DNA from: Paenibacillus aurantius
Lineage (GTDB): Bacteria; Bacillota; Bacilli; Paenibacillales; NBRC-103111
Reading direction: 5' to 3'
Length of the DNA stretch: 64,000 nt
NCBI RefSeq assembly: GCF_032268605.1
Contig: NZ_CP130318.1
Coordinates: 2,452,001-2,516,000, forward strand
Shown: piece after piece, positions 7,207 to 17,621 of the stretch
How the letters are laid out: every line of letters begins with the position of its first letter
Numbering within the stretch: the stretch's first letter is position 1
Notes under the pieces: generated by a model
Databases searched by the model: none
What the model saw: only the letters and a program-made list of their open reading frames with translations
Told to the model about the DNA's origin: nothing
Position numbers and translations under genes: made by a program

Positions 7207-9978
7207 ATGGATTACGGCAAAACGTTAAACCTGCCGCAGACGGATTTTCCGATGCGCGGCAACCTGCCTCAGGCGGAACCGAAGATTCAGCAGTGGTGGG
7301 ACGAGTTGGACATTTATGCGAAGGTTCAGGAAGCGACGGAGGGGCTGCCTAAGTTTATTCTCCATGACGGGCCTCCCTACGCGAACGGAGATATTCATAT
7401 CGGGCATGCGCTGAACAAGATCTTGAAGGACATCATCGTCCGCTACAAATCGCTGAATGGGTTTCAGGCGCCTTATGTTCCAGGCTGGGATACGCACGGA
7501 CTGCCCATCGAGCAGGCGATCACGAACAGCGGCAAGGTGGACCGCAAGAAAATGTCCGTGCCCGAGTTCCGGGAGTACTGCAAGGATTATGCCTTGAACT
7601 GGGTGGAGAAGCAGAAGGCACAGTTCCAGCGTCTCGCGGTTCGCGGGGATTGGAAGAACCCGTACATCACCCTCCAGCCGGAATATGAAGCGATGCAAAT
7701 CCGCGTCTTCGGGGAAATGGTGAACAAGGGCTACATCTACAAAGGCTTGAAGCCCGTTTACTGGTCCCCGTCCTCGGAGAGCGCTCTGGCGGAAGCCGAA
7801 ATCGAGTACAAGGAGAAGACCTCTCCTTCGATCTATGTCGCTTTTGATGTGAAGGACGGCAAGGGCAAGCTTCCGGAAGATTCCGCGATCGTGATCTGGA
7901 CGACGACGCCATGGACGCTTCCCGCCAACCTCGGGATCAGCCTTCATCCGGAGTTCGATTACGTGGTGGTCGAAGCGAATGGCCGCAAGTATGTTCTGGC
8001 GGAAGGGCTGCTGGAGACGGCGGCCAAAGAAATCGGCTGGACCGACTACAAGGTGCTCGATAAAGTCAAAGGCGCGGAGCTCGACCGGGCGGTGTGCCGC
8101 CATCCTTTCTACGACCGGGATTCCCTCGTCATGGTAGGGGAACATGTCACCCTGGAAGCCGGTACGGGAGCCGTTCATACGGCACCGGGGCACGGGGAAG
8201 ACGACTTCTTGATCGGACAGCGTTACAATATCGGAGTTCTTTGTCCGGTCGACGACCAAGGGAAAATGACCGCGGAAGCCCCGGGCTTCGAAGGGCTGTA
8301 TTACGAGAAAGCCAACGGTCCGATTATGGAGAAGCTCCAGGAAACGGGGCATCTGCTGAAGGCGGGAAGCATCACCCACCAATACGCGCATGACTGGCGG
8401 ACGAAGAAGCCGGTCATTTACCGGGCGACGGAGCAGTGGTTCGCTTCTATCGACAAGTTCCGCGAGGATATGCTGGACGAAATCAAAAAGGTAAACTGGA
8501 CCCCGAACTGGGGGGAAATCCGGCTTCATAACATGATCGCCGACCGCGGAGACTGGTGTATTTCCCGCCAGCGGGCTTGGGGAGTTCCGATTCCGATCTT
8601 CTACTGCCGTTCCTGCAACCATCCGCTCGTCAATGAGCATACCATCGAGCACGTGGCGGATGTGTTCGCCAAGGAAGGCTCCAACGCCTGGTTTATCCGC
8701 AGCGAAAGCGAGCTTCTGCCGGAAGGCACAAGCTGTCCGGAGTGCGGCCACGGCGAGTTCCGTAAAGAGACGGACATCATGGATGTCTGGTTCGATTCCG
8801 GCTCGAGCCATGCGGCGGTGCTTAAACAGCGCCCCGAGCTTCAATGGCCGGCCGACCTGTATCTCGAAGGATCGGACCAATACCGCGGCTGGTACAACTC
8901 TTCGCTTATCACCGGGACGGCCGTTTACGGGGAAGCCCCGTACCGCGGCATTCTGAGCCACGGCTTCACGCTGGATGGCGAAGGGCGGAAGATGTCCAAG
9001 TCCATCGGAAATACGGTGGATCCGAATGCGGTATCCAACAAGCTCGGAGCGGACATTCTCCGCCTGTGGGTCGCATCGGTCGATTACCAAGCGGATGTCC
9101 GGATTTCCGATAACATCCTGTCGCAAATTACGGAGGTGTACCGGAAGGTTCGTAACACGCTCCGGTTTTTCCTGGGGAATCTCGCCGGCTTTGATCCCAC
9201 TAAGGATAAAGTAGAGAAAAGCCAGCTTAACGAGCTGGACCGGTTCGCCTTGATTCAGCTTAACCGGCTGACGGAGCGGGTGCTCAAAGCCTATGACAAC
9301 TACGAATTCCACATTGTTTACCAGGCCGTGCACCACTTCTGTGCGGTGGAAATGAGTGCTTTCTATCTGGACATCGTCAAAGACCGCCTCTATGCCAGCG
9401 CACCGGAGGATGCGGGCAGGAAAGCGGCCCAGACGGTATTATATGAGGCGCTGACGGTTATAACTAAATTGATTGCTCCGATCCTTCCGCATACGGCCGA
9501 TGAGGTCTGGAGGCACACATTGGGCGTTGAGGAGGTCAGCGTGCAGCTGTCCCGCATGCCGAAGGCCGACTCCAGCCTGTACGACAAAGAGCTGGAAGCC
9601 AAATGGAACCAGTTCATCGAGGTGAAAACCGAAGTCAATAAAGCGCTGGAAGAAGCCCGGAATAAGAAAACGATCGGGAATTCCTTGGGAGCTTCCCTGC
9701 ATCTCTATCCGGATGCGGACACGGAAAAGCTTCTCGCCGGCTTTGACCGGCTGGACGAATTGTTTATCGTTTCCCATGCCACGGTTCACCCGGCAGGCTC
9801 GGCTGTTCCCGAGGACGCGGTCGCTCTCAAGAAGTTGGCGGTGAAGGTCGTACCGGCAGAAGGCGAGAAATGTGAGCGCTGCTGGATCGTGACTCCGGAA
9901 GTCGGACAGGTAGAGGAACACCCTACCCTCTGCAAACGTTGTGCTTCGGTGGTTGCGCAGCTGCCTGCCCAAGCTTAA
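7207..9978 (+). CDS. ileS: Isoleucyl-tRNA synthetase
   Basis: 923 aa class I aminoacyl-tRNA synthetase that charges tRNA-Ile. Class I signatures are present: [12 protein letters not shown] near residue 58 and [14 protein letters not shown] near residue 595. The connective editing domain includes [11 protein letters not shown] and [15 protein letters not shown]. The C-terminal zinc knuckle has CERCW...CKRC, typical of the bacterial IleS that carries the zinc site. The start at 7207 has AAGGAG 8 nt upstream; the in-frame GTG at 7198 is part of that site. Regulation is by the T-box leader immediately upstream. Confidence 0.98.
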   Translation: MDYGKTLNLPQTDFPMRGNLPQAEPKIQQWWDELDIYAKVQEATEGLPKFILHDGPPYANGDIHIGHALNKILKDIIVRYKSLNGFQAPYVPGWDTHGLPIEQAITNSGKVDRKKMSVPEFREYCKDYALNWVEKQKAQFQRLAVRGDWKNPYITLQPEYEAMQIRVFGEMVNKGYIYKGLKPVYWSPSSESALAEAEIEYKEKTSPSIYVAFDVKDGKGKLPEDSAIVIWTTTPWTLPANLGISLHPEFDYVVVEANGRKYVLAEGLLETAAKEIGWTDYKVLDKVKGAELDRAVCRHPFYDRDSLVMVGEHVTLEAGTGAVHTAPGHGEDDFLIGQRYNIGVLCPVDDQGKMTAEAPGFEGLYYEKANGPIMEKLQETGHLLKAGSITHQYAHDWRTKKPVIYRATEQWFASIDKFREDMLDEIKKVNWTPNWGEIRLHNMIADRGDWCISRQRAWGVPIPIFYCRSCNHPLVNEHTIEHVADVFAKEGSNAWFIRSESELLPEGTSCPECGHGEFRKETDIMDVWFDSGSSHAAVLKQRPELQWPADLYLEGSDQYRGWYNSSLITGTAVYGEAPYRGILSHGFTLDGEGRKMSKSIGNTVDPNAVSNKLGADILRLWVASVDYQADVRISDNILSQITEVYRKVRNTLRFFLGNLAGFDPTKDKVEKSQLNELDRFALIQLNRLTERVLKAYDNYEFHIVYQAVHHFCAVEMSAFYLDIVKDRLYASAPEDAGRKAAQTVLYEALTVITKLIAPILPHTADEVWRHTLGVEEVSVQLSRMPKADSSLYDKELEAKWNQFIEVKTEVNKALEEARNKKTIGNSLGASLHLYPDADTEKLLAGFDRLDELFIVSHATVHPAGSAVPEDAVALKKLAVKVVPAEGEKCERCWIVTPEVGQVEEHPTLCKRCASVVAQLPAQA

Positions 9979-10004
9979 GGAGCATCAGAAGCTTCCCGGC
10001 CCGA

Positions 10005-10039
10005 AGGACCGGATCCAACCTCAGGTTTGATCCGGTCCT
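10005..10039. repeat. Long inverted repeat between ileS and the DksA-like gene
   Basis: A near-perfect hairpin: AGGACCGGATC and GATCCGGTCCT arms enclosing a second CAACC/GGTTTG stem. It lies in the 98-bp gap between convergent genes and probably helps end both transcripts. Neither side has a T-run, so it is not a classical intrinsic terminator. Confidence 0.6.
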
Positions 10040-10076
10040 GCACGGTTTCCGGGCAAAAGGAGATAGGAACGTGCGT

Positions 10077-10820
10077 TTAGGAAAAGCGGTCTTCACTCTC
10101 CTCCAAATCGTCCGGCTCCAGAAGCGGGTCTCCATCCTTGCGCTGCAAATAATCGTAGTAGGCTTTGTTTCGGATAACCGAAACCTGACCTCCGTATAGA
10201 TCGGTGGCTAGGAAGCTTTCCAGGTCTTCGACATATCCGTCGTTCTCGTCGGATTCCACTTCCATGTCATTGTAATCCGTTACGTCGCGCTGCTCGGACA
10301 TGGCCGGGGAATTTGAATTCCCCCAGCTCGAGACGATCTGCCAGGCATCCTCCCCGTCAAACTGGTTCTGCTCATCCAGCTCATCCAGGCTGGTGCGACC
10401 GAAAGGAGGAGCCATGATCTTCTCCTCAATCGGGCGGCGCTGGGAAATGCTCTTGTCCTGGGCATGCTCGATGCAGTAAGCGGTGGAAGGAACGGCATCC
10501 AGCCGGCGGTAAGGGATCGCCCGGCCGCATTCGGCGCAGGTGCCGTACTCCCCTTTGTCAAAAAGGGCCAAAGCGGCCTCGACATCCATCAAGTGACGCT
10601 CGGCATGCTCATTCAAAGCAAGATCTTTGCCGCGTTCAAACACTTCCGTTCCGATATCGCCCGGATGATTGTCATAAGCAGACAGTTCACTAATGGAATC
10701 GCGGAGCGAAAGGGCCATTCCGAAGTTGCTGTTACCGGCAAACTGCTTTTCCAGATCGGCTTTCTCCTGAAGTAGCCGGTCATGCAGTTTTTTTCGTTGG
10801 ACGGTCGTCAGATGTTTCAT
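10077..10820 (-). CDS. TraR/DksA-family zinc-finger protein, YteA/YlyA type
   Basis: 247 aa. The N-terminal coiled coil (KHLTTVQRKKLHDRLLQEKADLEKQF, then LSAYDNHPGDIGTEVFERGKDLALNEHAERHLMDVEAALALFDKGEYGTCAECG) is the DksA-like part that reaches into the RNA polymerase secondary channel. A zinc-finger-like module follows: C-x2-C ... C-x2-H, with His (CIEH) in place of the fourth Cys. The acidic ~110-residue tail is typical of Bacillales YteA proteins. In B. subtilis the sigma-G-linked ylyA occupies the ileS-lspA interval; here the gene has the same place but the opposite strand. Whether it equals YlyA or YteA cannot be settled by eye. Confidence 0.85.
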   Translation of the reverse strand: MKHLTTVQRKKLHDRLLQEKADLEKQFAGNSNFGMALSLRDSISELSAYDNHPGDIGTEVFERGKDLALNEHAERHLMDVEAALALFDKGEYGTCAECGRAIPYRRLDAVPSTAYCIEHAQDKSISQRRPIEEKIMAPPFGRTSLDELDEQNQFDGEDAWQIVSSWGNSNSPAMSEQRDVTDYNDMEVESDENDGYVEDLESFLATDLYGGQVSVIRNKAYYDYLQRKDGDPLLEPDDLEESEDRFS

Positions 10821-10923
10821 CCAGCCTTCCCCCTTGTCGGTGTTAAAGCTAGTGTTAGCGGAGGACAGCCGATGTATCAGGGGGATTGCCTGTGATGTAA
10901 GGCAACCATTAGGAGGGACTAGG

Positions 10924-11436
10924 TTGATCGTTTATTTAGTGATAGCACTGCTTGTCTTTTTACTTGACCAGGCAACGAAATGGCTGATCCTGACCAAAAT
11001 GGAGCTTCACGAGTCCATATCGGTCATCGGGCAGTTTTTTCAAATTACATCCCACCGGAACCGGGGGGCCGCCTTCGGCATCCTGCAGGAGCAGCGTTGG
11101 TTCTTCTTGATTATTACGTTTGTGGTTGTTATCGCTATTCTCTTCTACCTGCGCAAGATGGTTCAGGAAAACCGCCGATTGCTTAGCATAGCGCTAAGTC
11201 TGCTTCTGGGAGGGGCCGCCGGGAATTTTATCGACCGGGCCCGCTGGGGCGAAGTGGTGGATTTTCTGCAGTTTACGTTCAACCTGTCGGCATTCGGAGT
11301 AGAGGAATATGTCTTTCCTATCTTCAATGTGGCGGATTCCGCCATTGTGGTTGGGGTGGCCCTTATTCTGCTGGATTCCTTGCAAAGCTGGCTTAAGGAA
11401 AGAAAGGACAACGCTCATGAATCCCATGGATCCTGA
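10924..11436 (+). CDS. lspA: Lipoprotein signal peptidase (signal peptidase II)
   Basis: 170 aa inner-membrane aspartic protease that cuts signal peptides from lipidated prolipoproteins. Four hydrophobic helices are visible, as are both catalytic aspartates in their motifs: Asp104 in GGAAGNFIDR and Asp138 in FNVADSAI. The conserved N-terminal DQATKW and HRNRGAAFG stretches also match. A TTG start at 10924 is chosen because AGGAGGG lies 6 nt upstream; the frame stays open to 10834 but those residues are not family-like. The gene overlaps rluD by 20 bp. Confidence 0.95.
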   Translation: MIVYLVIALLVFLLDQATKWLILTKMELHESISVIGQFFQITSHRNRGAAFGILQEQRWFFLIITFVVVIAILFYLRKMVQENRRLLSIALSLLLGGAAGNFIDRARWGEVVDFLQFTFNLSAFGVEEYVFPIFNVADSAIVVGVALILLDSLQSWLKERKDNAHESHGS

Positions 11437-12355
11437 TCAGCAGGACATTCAGGAATGGACCGTTGCCGCGGAAGAGGCGGGAGAACGGATCGACAAATAT
11501 TTGGCGGAGTCCATGGAAGATGGAGTCTCGCGTTCCCAGATCCAGCAATGGATCAAGGAGGGGCACGCGCTCGTTAATGGCCGCGAAGTCAAGGCCAACT
11601 ACAAGCTTCAGGCGGAGGATCAGATCCTTCTGACGGTCCCCGAGCCGGCGGAGCTCGAAATTGAGGCCGAGGACATTCCTCTGGAGATCATATACGAGGA
11701 CCGGGACGTCATCGTGATAAACAAGCCGCGGGGGATGGTCGTTCATCCGGCTCCCGGACATTATTCGGGTACGGTAGTCAATGCCCTGCAATTTCACTGC
11801 AAGGACCTGTCGGGCATCAACGGGGTGATGCGTCCCGGGATCGTCCATCGGATTGACAAGGACACCTCCGGGCTGTTAATGGCCGCGAAGAACGATGCCG
11901 CACATCAGTCTCTTGCCGGACAGCTGAAGGAACACAGCGTGACCCGGAAATATACGGCGGTCGTTCACGGGATCATGCCGCATGACCATGGAACAGTTGA
12001 TGCCCCCATCGGTCGGGATCCTCACGACCGCAAGCTGTTTACCGTAACGGACCGGAACAGCAAGCATGCCGTGACCCATTTCGTAGTGGTGGAGCGCTTG
12101 GAGCCTTTCACGGTGCTGGAGCTGAAGTTGGAAACGGGACGGACTCACCAGATCCGCGTCCACATGAAGTTCATCGGACACCCACTGGTCGGGGATCCGG
12201 CTTACGGCCGGCCTAAGGACCGGGAGATGCAGGGGCAGGCCCTGCATGCAGCAGTGCTCGGCTTTAAGCATCCCCGAACCGATGAATATCTGGAATTCCA
12301 AGCTCCTCTTCCGGAGGACATGAAGCAGCTGCTGGACAGGCTTCGCAAGAAATAG
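11417..12355 (+). CDS. rluD: RluA/RluD-family 23S rRNA pseudouridine synthase (YlyB)
   Basis: 312 aa. An N-terminal S4 RNA-binding domain (ERIDKYLAE...SRSQIQQWIKEGHALVNG) precedes the catalytic domain. The latter has GIVHRIDKDTSGLL with catalytic Asp147 and the LETGRTHQIRVHMKFIGHPLVGD motif II. The expected role is pseudouridylation of large-subunit rRNA. The start at 11417 has AAAGGA upstream and is translationally coupled to lspA through a 20-bp overlap, as lspA-ylyB in Bacillus. Confidence 0.94.
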   Translation: MNPMDPDQQDIQEWTVAAEEAGERIDKYLAESMEDGVSRSQIQQWIKEGHALVNGREVKANYKLQAEDQILLTVPEPAELEIEAEDIPLEIIYEDRDVIVINKPRGMVVHPAPGHYSGTVVNALQFHCKDLSGINGVMRPGIVHRIDKDTSGLLMAAKNDAAHQSLAGQLKEHSVTRKYTAVVHGIMPHDHGTVDAPIGRDPHDRKLFTVTDRNSKHAVTHFVVVERLEPFTVLELKLETGRTHQIRVHMKFIGHPLVGDPAYGRPKDREMQGQALHAAVLGFKHPRTDEYLEFQAPLPEDMKQLLDRLRKK

Positions 12356-12394
12356 AGACAACCAAGCAGGACAGGGAGGAGAGGAGAGAAGGCC

Positions 12395-13555
12395 ATGGAG
12401 CATCTGGTCAATCCCGCATTGAAGGAGATTCAAATCTCCGGAATTCGAAAAATCGCAAACCTGGTCGCCACCCAATACCAGGATGCGCTTGCTTTGACCA
12501 TTGGTCAGCCGGATTTCCCGACACCGGCTCACATTATGGAGGCCGCCAAACGGGCCATCGACGGCCACAAAACCGTCTATACGCCAAACGCCGGCCTTCC
12601 GGACGTCCGGGAAGCGGCCGCCCGCTTTGTCGAAACGAAATACGGTCTCGTCTACCGGCCCGACCAGGAAGTTATCGTGACAGCCGGGGCGAGTGAAGCG
12701 CTCGACATAACCCTCCGCACCATTCTGGAGGAAGGGAGCGAAGTCATTCTGCCCGGGCCTTTGTACCCGGGGTATGAGCCCCTGATCCGGCTGTGCGGGG
12801 GAGTGCCCGTGTACGTGGATACCCGTGACAACGGATTCAAGCTCACTGCGGATCTGTTGAAGGATAAGCTGACGGCCCGAACCCGCTGCGTGGTACTCGG
12901 GTATCCTTCGAACCCGACGGGACGGGTGCTGGATAGGGAAGAGCTGGAGGCGATTGCGCAACTCCTCGATGGCCGGGACATCTTCGTCATCTCCGACGAA
13001 ATTTACAGCGAGCTTATCTATGAGCGGCCTCACGAGTCGATAGCCAAGCTGCCGGGCATGCGCGAGAAAACCATCGTGATCAACGGGCTGTCCAAGTCCC
13101 ATTCCATGACGGGCTGGCGCATTGGATTTACCTTTGCTCCGGCCGCCATCTCTCAGCATATGGTTAAGGTCCATCAGTACAATGTGACATGTGCGAGCTC
13201 GATTTCCCAATATGCGGCTCTCGAAGCGTTGACGGTTGGCATAGACGATGCCGAACCGATGAAGGACGAATACCGCGAGCGGCGAGACTATGTCTATGAC
13301 CGGCTAACCGCGATGGGCATCAAAGTAGAGAAGCCGGAAGGGGCCTTCTATATCTTCCCTTCCATTCGCCAGTTCGGCTTGAACTCCATGGACTTTACTT
13401 TGAAGCTGCTTGAGGAAGAGAGAGTGGCCGTCGTGCCGGGTGACGCGTTTTCGCCGCTTGGAGAAGGCTACATCCGCATTTCCTACGCCTACTCTATGGA
13501 AAGACTCCGGCAGGCGCTGGATCGCATGGACAAGTTCGTCAGCAAGCTAGGCTAG
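12395..13555 (+). CDS. patA: PatA-like class I/II aminotransferase (probable N-acetyl-LL-2,6-diaminopimelate aminotransferase)
   Basis: 386 aa PLP enzyme of fold type I. The Schiff-base lysine is Lys234 in NGLSKSHSMTGWRIGF; YPSNPTGRVL and SDEIYSELIYE bind PLP. Closest family by eye is PatA, which transaminates N-acetyl-2-amino-6-oxopimelate in the acetylase route to meso-diaminopimelate. The genes for the step before (dapH) and after (dapL) are the next two genes, convergent with this one, which supports that substrate. A role as a general aromatic or aspartate aminotransferase is the alternative. A strong terminator follows. Confidence 0.85.
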   Translation: MEHLVNPALKEIQISGIRKIANLVATQYQDALALTIGQPDFPTPAHIMEAAKRAIDGHKTVYTPNAGLPDVREAAARFVETKYGLVYRPDQEVIVTAGASEALDITLRTILEEGSEVILPGPLYPGYEPLIRLCGGVPVYVDTRDNGFKLTADLLKDKLTARTRCVVLGYPSNPTGRVLDREELEAIAQLLDGRDIFVISDEIYSELIYERPHESIAKLPGMREKTIVINGLSKSHSMTGWRIGFTFAPAAISQHMVKVHQYNVTCASSISQYAALEALTVGIDDAEPMKDEYRERRDYVYDRLTAMGIKVEKPEGAFYIFPSIRQFGLNSMDFTLKLLEEERVAVVPGDAFSPLGEGYIRISYAYSMERLRQALDRMDKFVSKLG

Positions 13556-13605
13556 AATCAGCAAACAGCAAAAGGTCTTATCCGCTGAGCTAATTTTGCT
13601 CACCC

Positions 13606-13655
13606 AACACCCTGCCCAGTGGTTCCGTACGGAACCACTGGGCAGGGTGTTTTTT
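13606..13655 (+). terminator. Terminator built on a 46-bp perfect palindrome
   Basis: The arms 13606-13628 and 13629-13651 are exact inverse complements with no unpaired centre in the DNA (the centre reads GT|AC), followed by further T residues. In RNA it folds to a ~20-bp stem with a GTAC loop and a T-tract, ending patA. The dapL gene converges from the other side; the minus-strand exit lacks a T-run. Confidence 0.93.
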
Positions 13656-13720
13656 GTCACGCGGACGTGTGGGCAGCGATAGAAAAAGCAGGCCCGGAGG
13701 AACCGGACCTGCTGGAGGAA

Positions 13721-14854
13721 TCAAGGGGTGCTTTTCCATTCGATATAACGGGTGACGGTCGTCACAGCTAGAGCAATCGCGTCTTCGTCCGGCTCGATCT
13801 TGGCATGATGGAGCCCGTAAGGGGTGTCCACGCCGAGCCAGAAGAGGAACCCCGGGATTTTCTCGAGGAAATACCCGAAGTCTTCTCCGGTCATCGCTTC
13901 CCGGCATTCCACCAGGTTCATGACTCCCGTCTCCCGGACCCAGCTCATAAACTCATCGGTCAGCGTTTCTTCATTGTAAACCTGCCGGTAGTTGGAGCCG
14001 TAATCGATGGCCGCCTTGCATTCGAAGCCGGCCTCTACGCCCCGGACCATAGCTTCGATCCGGCCTTTGATCCGTTCCATCGTCTCCGCGGACAGGGTTC
14101 GAATGGTGCCCTCCAGCCGGGCTTTCTCCGCGATGATGTTCTGCTTTGTTCCGCCTTCGATTTTGCCGATCGTAATGACTCCGGAATCGAGGGGATTCAC
14201 ATTGCGGGCTACAATGGTCTGAAGCTGGGACACGAGCTGGGCGGCCGCCACGACCATATCGTTGGCCTGGTGCGGATAAGCGGCGTGTCCCCCTTTACCC
14301 GTCAGATCGATGAACAGCTCGGACGTGTTGGCAAAAAGGATGCCGGGCTTGATGGCGATGGTGCCCACCGGGTACTCGGGCGCAATGTGCAGGGCGAGGA
14401 TCATGTCCGGCATCCAGTCCTGCAGCTCGTCGCAGGCGAGCATCGGAAGGGCGCCGCCCGGCCCTTCCTCGGCCGGCTGGAACAGCACGATCACATCGTC
14501 GCGGATTTCGTTCTCTACAAAATGAGTGAGAATCCCCAGTGCGATGGACATGTGCAAGTCGTGCCCGCAGGCGTGCATATAGCCCGGATGGCTGGAACGG
14601 AAAGGGTAGGAGGTCTCCTCTTCAATCGGGAGGCCGTCCATATCCGTCCGGTAGCCTATCCTTTGGCGGGGATCCGTTCCCTTTACCCGAACGATAATCC
14701 CGGTCCGCCAGGTCCGGATTTCAACCCGGTGCTGAGGGAGGCCCGCCAGGTAATCCAGGATAAACTTCTGGGTCTTGAACTCCTGGAAGCCAGGCTCCGG
14801 AATCCGGTGCAGCTGCCGGCGGATCTCGGCGAAGGGATAAGTAGCTGTTGTCAT
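13721..14854 (-). CDS. dapL: M20-family amidohydrolase, probable N-acetyldiaminopimelate deacetylase (YkuR-like)
   Basis: 377 aa zinc-dependent peptidase/amidohydrolase. Metal-site motifs of the M20 aminoacylase group are visible: [23 protein letters not shown] and [11 protein letters not shown], plus the lid-domain [16 protein letters not shown] and the late [20 protein letters not shown]. The adjacent upstream dapH on the same strand, 19 bp away, makes N-acetyl-diaminopimelate the likely substrate. The product would be LL-diaminopimelate for lysine and peptidoglycan. Hippurate or IAA-amino-acid hydrolase labels would be generic alternatives. Confidence 0.88.
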   Translation of the reverse strand: MTTATYPFAEIRRQLHRIPEPGFQEFKTQKFILDYLAGLPQHRVEIRTWRTGIIVRVKGTDPRQRIGYRTDMDGLPIEEETSYPFRSSHPGYMHACGHDLHMSIALGILTHFVENEIRDDVIVLFQPAEEGPGGALPMLACDELQDWMPDMILALHIAPEYPVGTIAIKPGILFANTSELFIDLTGKGGHAAYPHQANDMVVAAAQLVSQLQTIVARNVNPLDSGVITIGKIEGGTKQNIIAEKARLEGTIRTLSAETMERIKGRIEAMVRGVEAGFECKAAIDYGSNYRQVYNEETLTDEFMSWVRETGVMNLVECREAMTGEDFGYFLEKIPGFLFWLGVDTPYGLHHAKIEPDEDAIALAVTTVTRYIEWKSTP

Positions 14855-14873
14855 ACCCGCAGCGCTCCTCTTC

Positions 14874-15584
14874 TTACAGCGTACGAAGCTCCATCAGGAT
14901 CTCGGTTTTGGATTTCGTCTTGTCGTCGACTTTCTTGATCACGCGGGCAGGGGCCCCGGCTACCACGGAATATTCCGGAACGTCTTGAGTCACAATGGCT
15001 CCAGCCGCTACGACGGACCCTTGTCCGATGCGCACGCCTTCGAGGACTACGGCATTTGCCCCAACAAGGACATCGTCTTCCACGATAACCGGCTGAGCCG
15101 AAGGCGGCTCAATTACGCCGGCCAGGACGGCTCCCGCTCCGATGTGGCACATTTTGCCGACTTGCACGCGTCCGCCAAGAATGGCTCCCATGTCAATCAT
15201 GGTGCCCTCGCCGATGGACACGCCGATGTTGATGACCGCTCCCATCATGATGATGGCGTTGTTGCCGATGGCCACTTTCTCGCGGATGAACGCTCCCGGC
15301 TCGATGCGGGCATTGATGTTCTTCAGATCAAGCAGAGGCACGGCGGAATTCCGGCGGTCGTTCTCTACCACATAATCTTCAACCGCGCCTTGGTTGGCTT
15401 CGAGAACGGCTTGAATGTCTTTCCAGTCGCCGAACAGAACGCCGCTTCCGCTGGAAACGAAGGACTGGATCTCGGAGCCGAAATCAATGCCGTCCAGCTG
15501 GCCTTTGATGTATACCTTAACCGGGGTCTTTTTTACACTGTTCTTAATAAAATTGATAACTTCCATGGTGTTCATTTCACTCAT
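14874..15584 (-). CDS. dapH: 2,3,4,5-tetrahydropyridine-2,6-dicarboxylate N-acetyltransferase
   Basis: 236 aa. An N-terminal alpha domain ([27 protein letters not shown]) is followed by a left-handed beta-helix of hexapeptide repeats ([34 protein letters not shown]...). The C-terminus is [17 protein letters not shown]. This is the DapH family: acetyl-CoA-dependent N-acetylation of tetrahydrodipicolinate, the committed step of the acetylase DAP route. The start at 15584 has AAAGGAGAG upstream; the longer open frame upstream is not family-like. It is first gene of the dapH-dapL operon. Confidence 0.95.
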   Translation of the reverse strand: MSEMNTMEVINFIKNSVKKTPVKVYIKGQLDGIDFGSEIQSFVSSGSGVLFGDWKDIQAVLEANQGAVEDYVVENDRRNSAVPLLDLKNINARIEPGAFIREKVAIGNNAIIMMGAVINIGVSIGEGTMIDMGAILGGRVQVGKMCHIGAGAVLAGVIEPPSAQPVIVEDDVLVGANAVVLEGVRIGQGSVVAAGAIVTQDVPEYSVVAGAPARVIKKVDDKTKSKTEILMELRTL

Positions 15585-15639
15585 TCGAATTCTCTCCTTT
15601 GGGATCAACATCTGGTGCCGGTTGAACGGCAATACCTCT

Positions 15640-15668
15640 TTTATAGCACAACAAGGGGGTCCAATCAA
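15640..15668 (-). promoter_or_regulatory. Sigma-A promoter of dapH-dapL
   Basis: Read on the minus strand: TTGATT, 17-bp spacer, TATAAA. Both boxes are near consensus with ideal spacing. The -10 box lies about 55 bp upstream of the dapH start. Confidence 0.75.
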
Positions 15669-15751
15669 TGCGTGTTCCTTCTATATAGTAGAAAAGAAGA
15701 AGCGCCATCCGGGAGTCTATGGCCCGGGAAATCGCAAAATCCGATTTGGCC

Positions 15752-15780
15752 TTGACTTCTTTTGTCGAAAGTGGGATAAT
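15752..15780 (+). promoter_or_regulatory. Sigma-A promoter of the pyr operon
   Basis: TTGACT at 15752-15757, a 17-bp spacer, and GATAAT at 15775-15780, a near-consensus promoter. The spacer contains TTTGTCGAAA (15761-15770), which matches the Spo0A-box core TGTCGAA. Transcription should start about 15787. Confidence 0.9.
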
Positions 15781-15786
15781 CCATGT

Positions 15787-15965
15787 AGCTTAAGTAGCAC
15801 CTTTAATAGCAGTCCCGTGAGGCTGGCAAGGTGAACGTCAACAAAGCTGCAGGCGAAGCGGAATACCGCTCGGAAACACACCCACTCAGAACAGGCCAGA
15901 GAGCCGGTTCTGTTCAATCTGCCTGCACTTTGTCCAAACCTCTGCCCCCGGGCAGAGGTTTTTTT
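15787..15965 (+). ncRNA. PyrR-dependent attenuator leader of the pyr operon
   Basis: AGTCCCGTGAGGCT at 15811-15824 fits every position of the PyrR-binding loop consensus ARUCCNGNGAGGYU. It is closed by a CACCTT/AAGGTG stem (15798-15803 with 15828-15833). About 110 bp downstream is an intrinsic terminator: arms AACCTCTGCC and GGCAGAGGTT, then T residues, 15937-15965. When UMP is plentiful, PyrR bound to the loop should block the antiterminator and let the terminator form. Only one such element is seen in the whole operon. Confidence 0.93.
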
Positions 15966-16001
15966 GTATCGGAAAGCGGTGGAGACCATGAGGATTCATG
16001 A

Positions 16002-17542
<1,541 letters not shown>

Positions 17543-17621
17543 TAGGCGGTCAGGCTGAACAAGCCGGCCGCGGAGGATACCAGGCAGGCTGGGAATATTA
17601 AGGATGAAACAGGAGGGCATC

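Noticed and set aside
7225-9336. 703-codon open frame on the minus strand opposite ileS
   Set aside because: It lies entirely antisense to a certain gene with all its catalytic motifs, lacks a ribosome site and resembles no family; such frames arise from codon bias in GC-rich DNA.
10005-10039. Considered as an intrinsic terminator for ileS
   Set aside because: The stem is strong but no T-run follows on either strand; listed as an inverted repeat instead.
11876-13210. 444-codon minus-strand frame across rluD and patA
   Set aside because: Antisense to two well-supported genes, crosses their boundary, no ribosome site.
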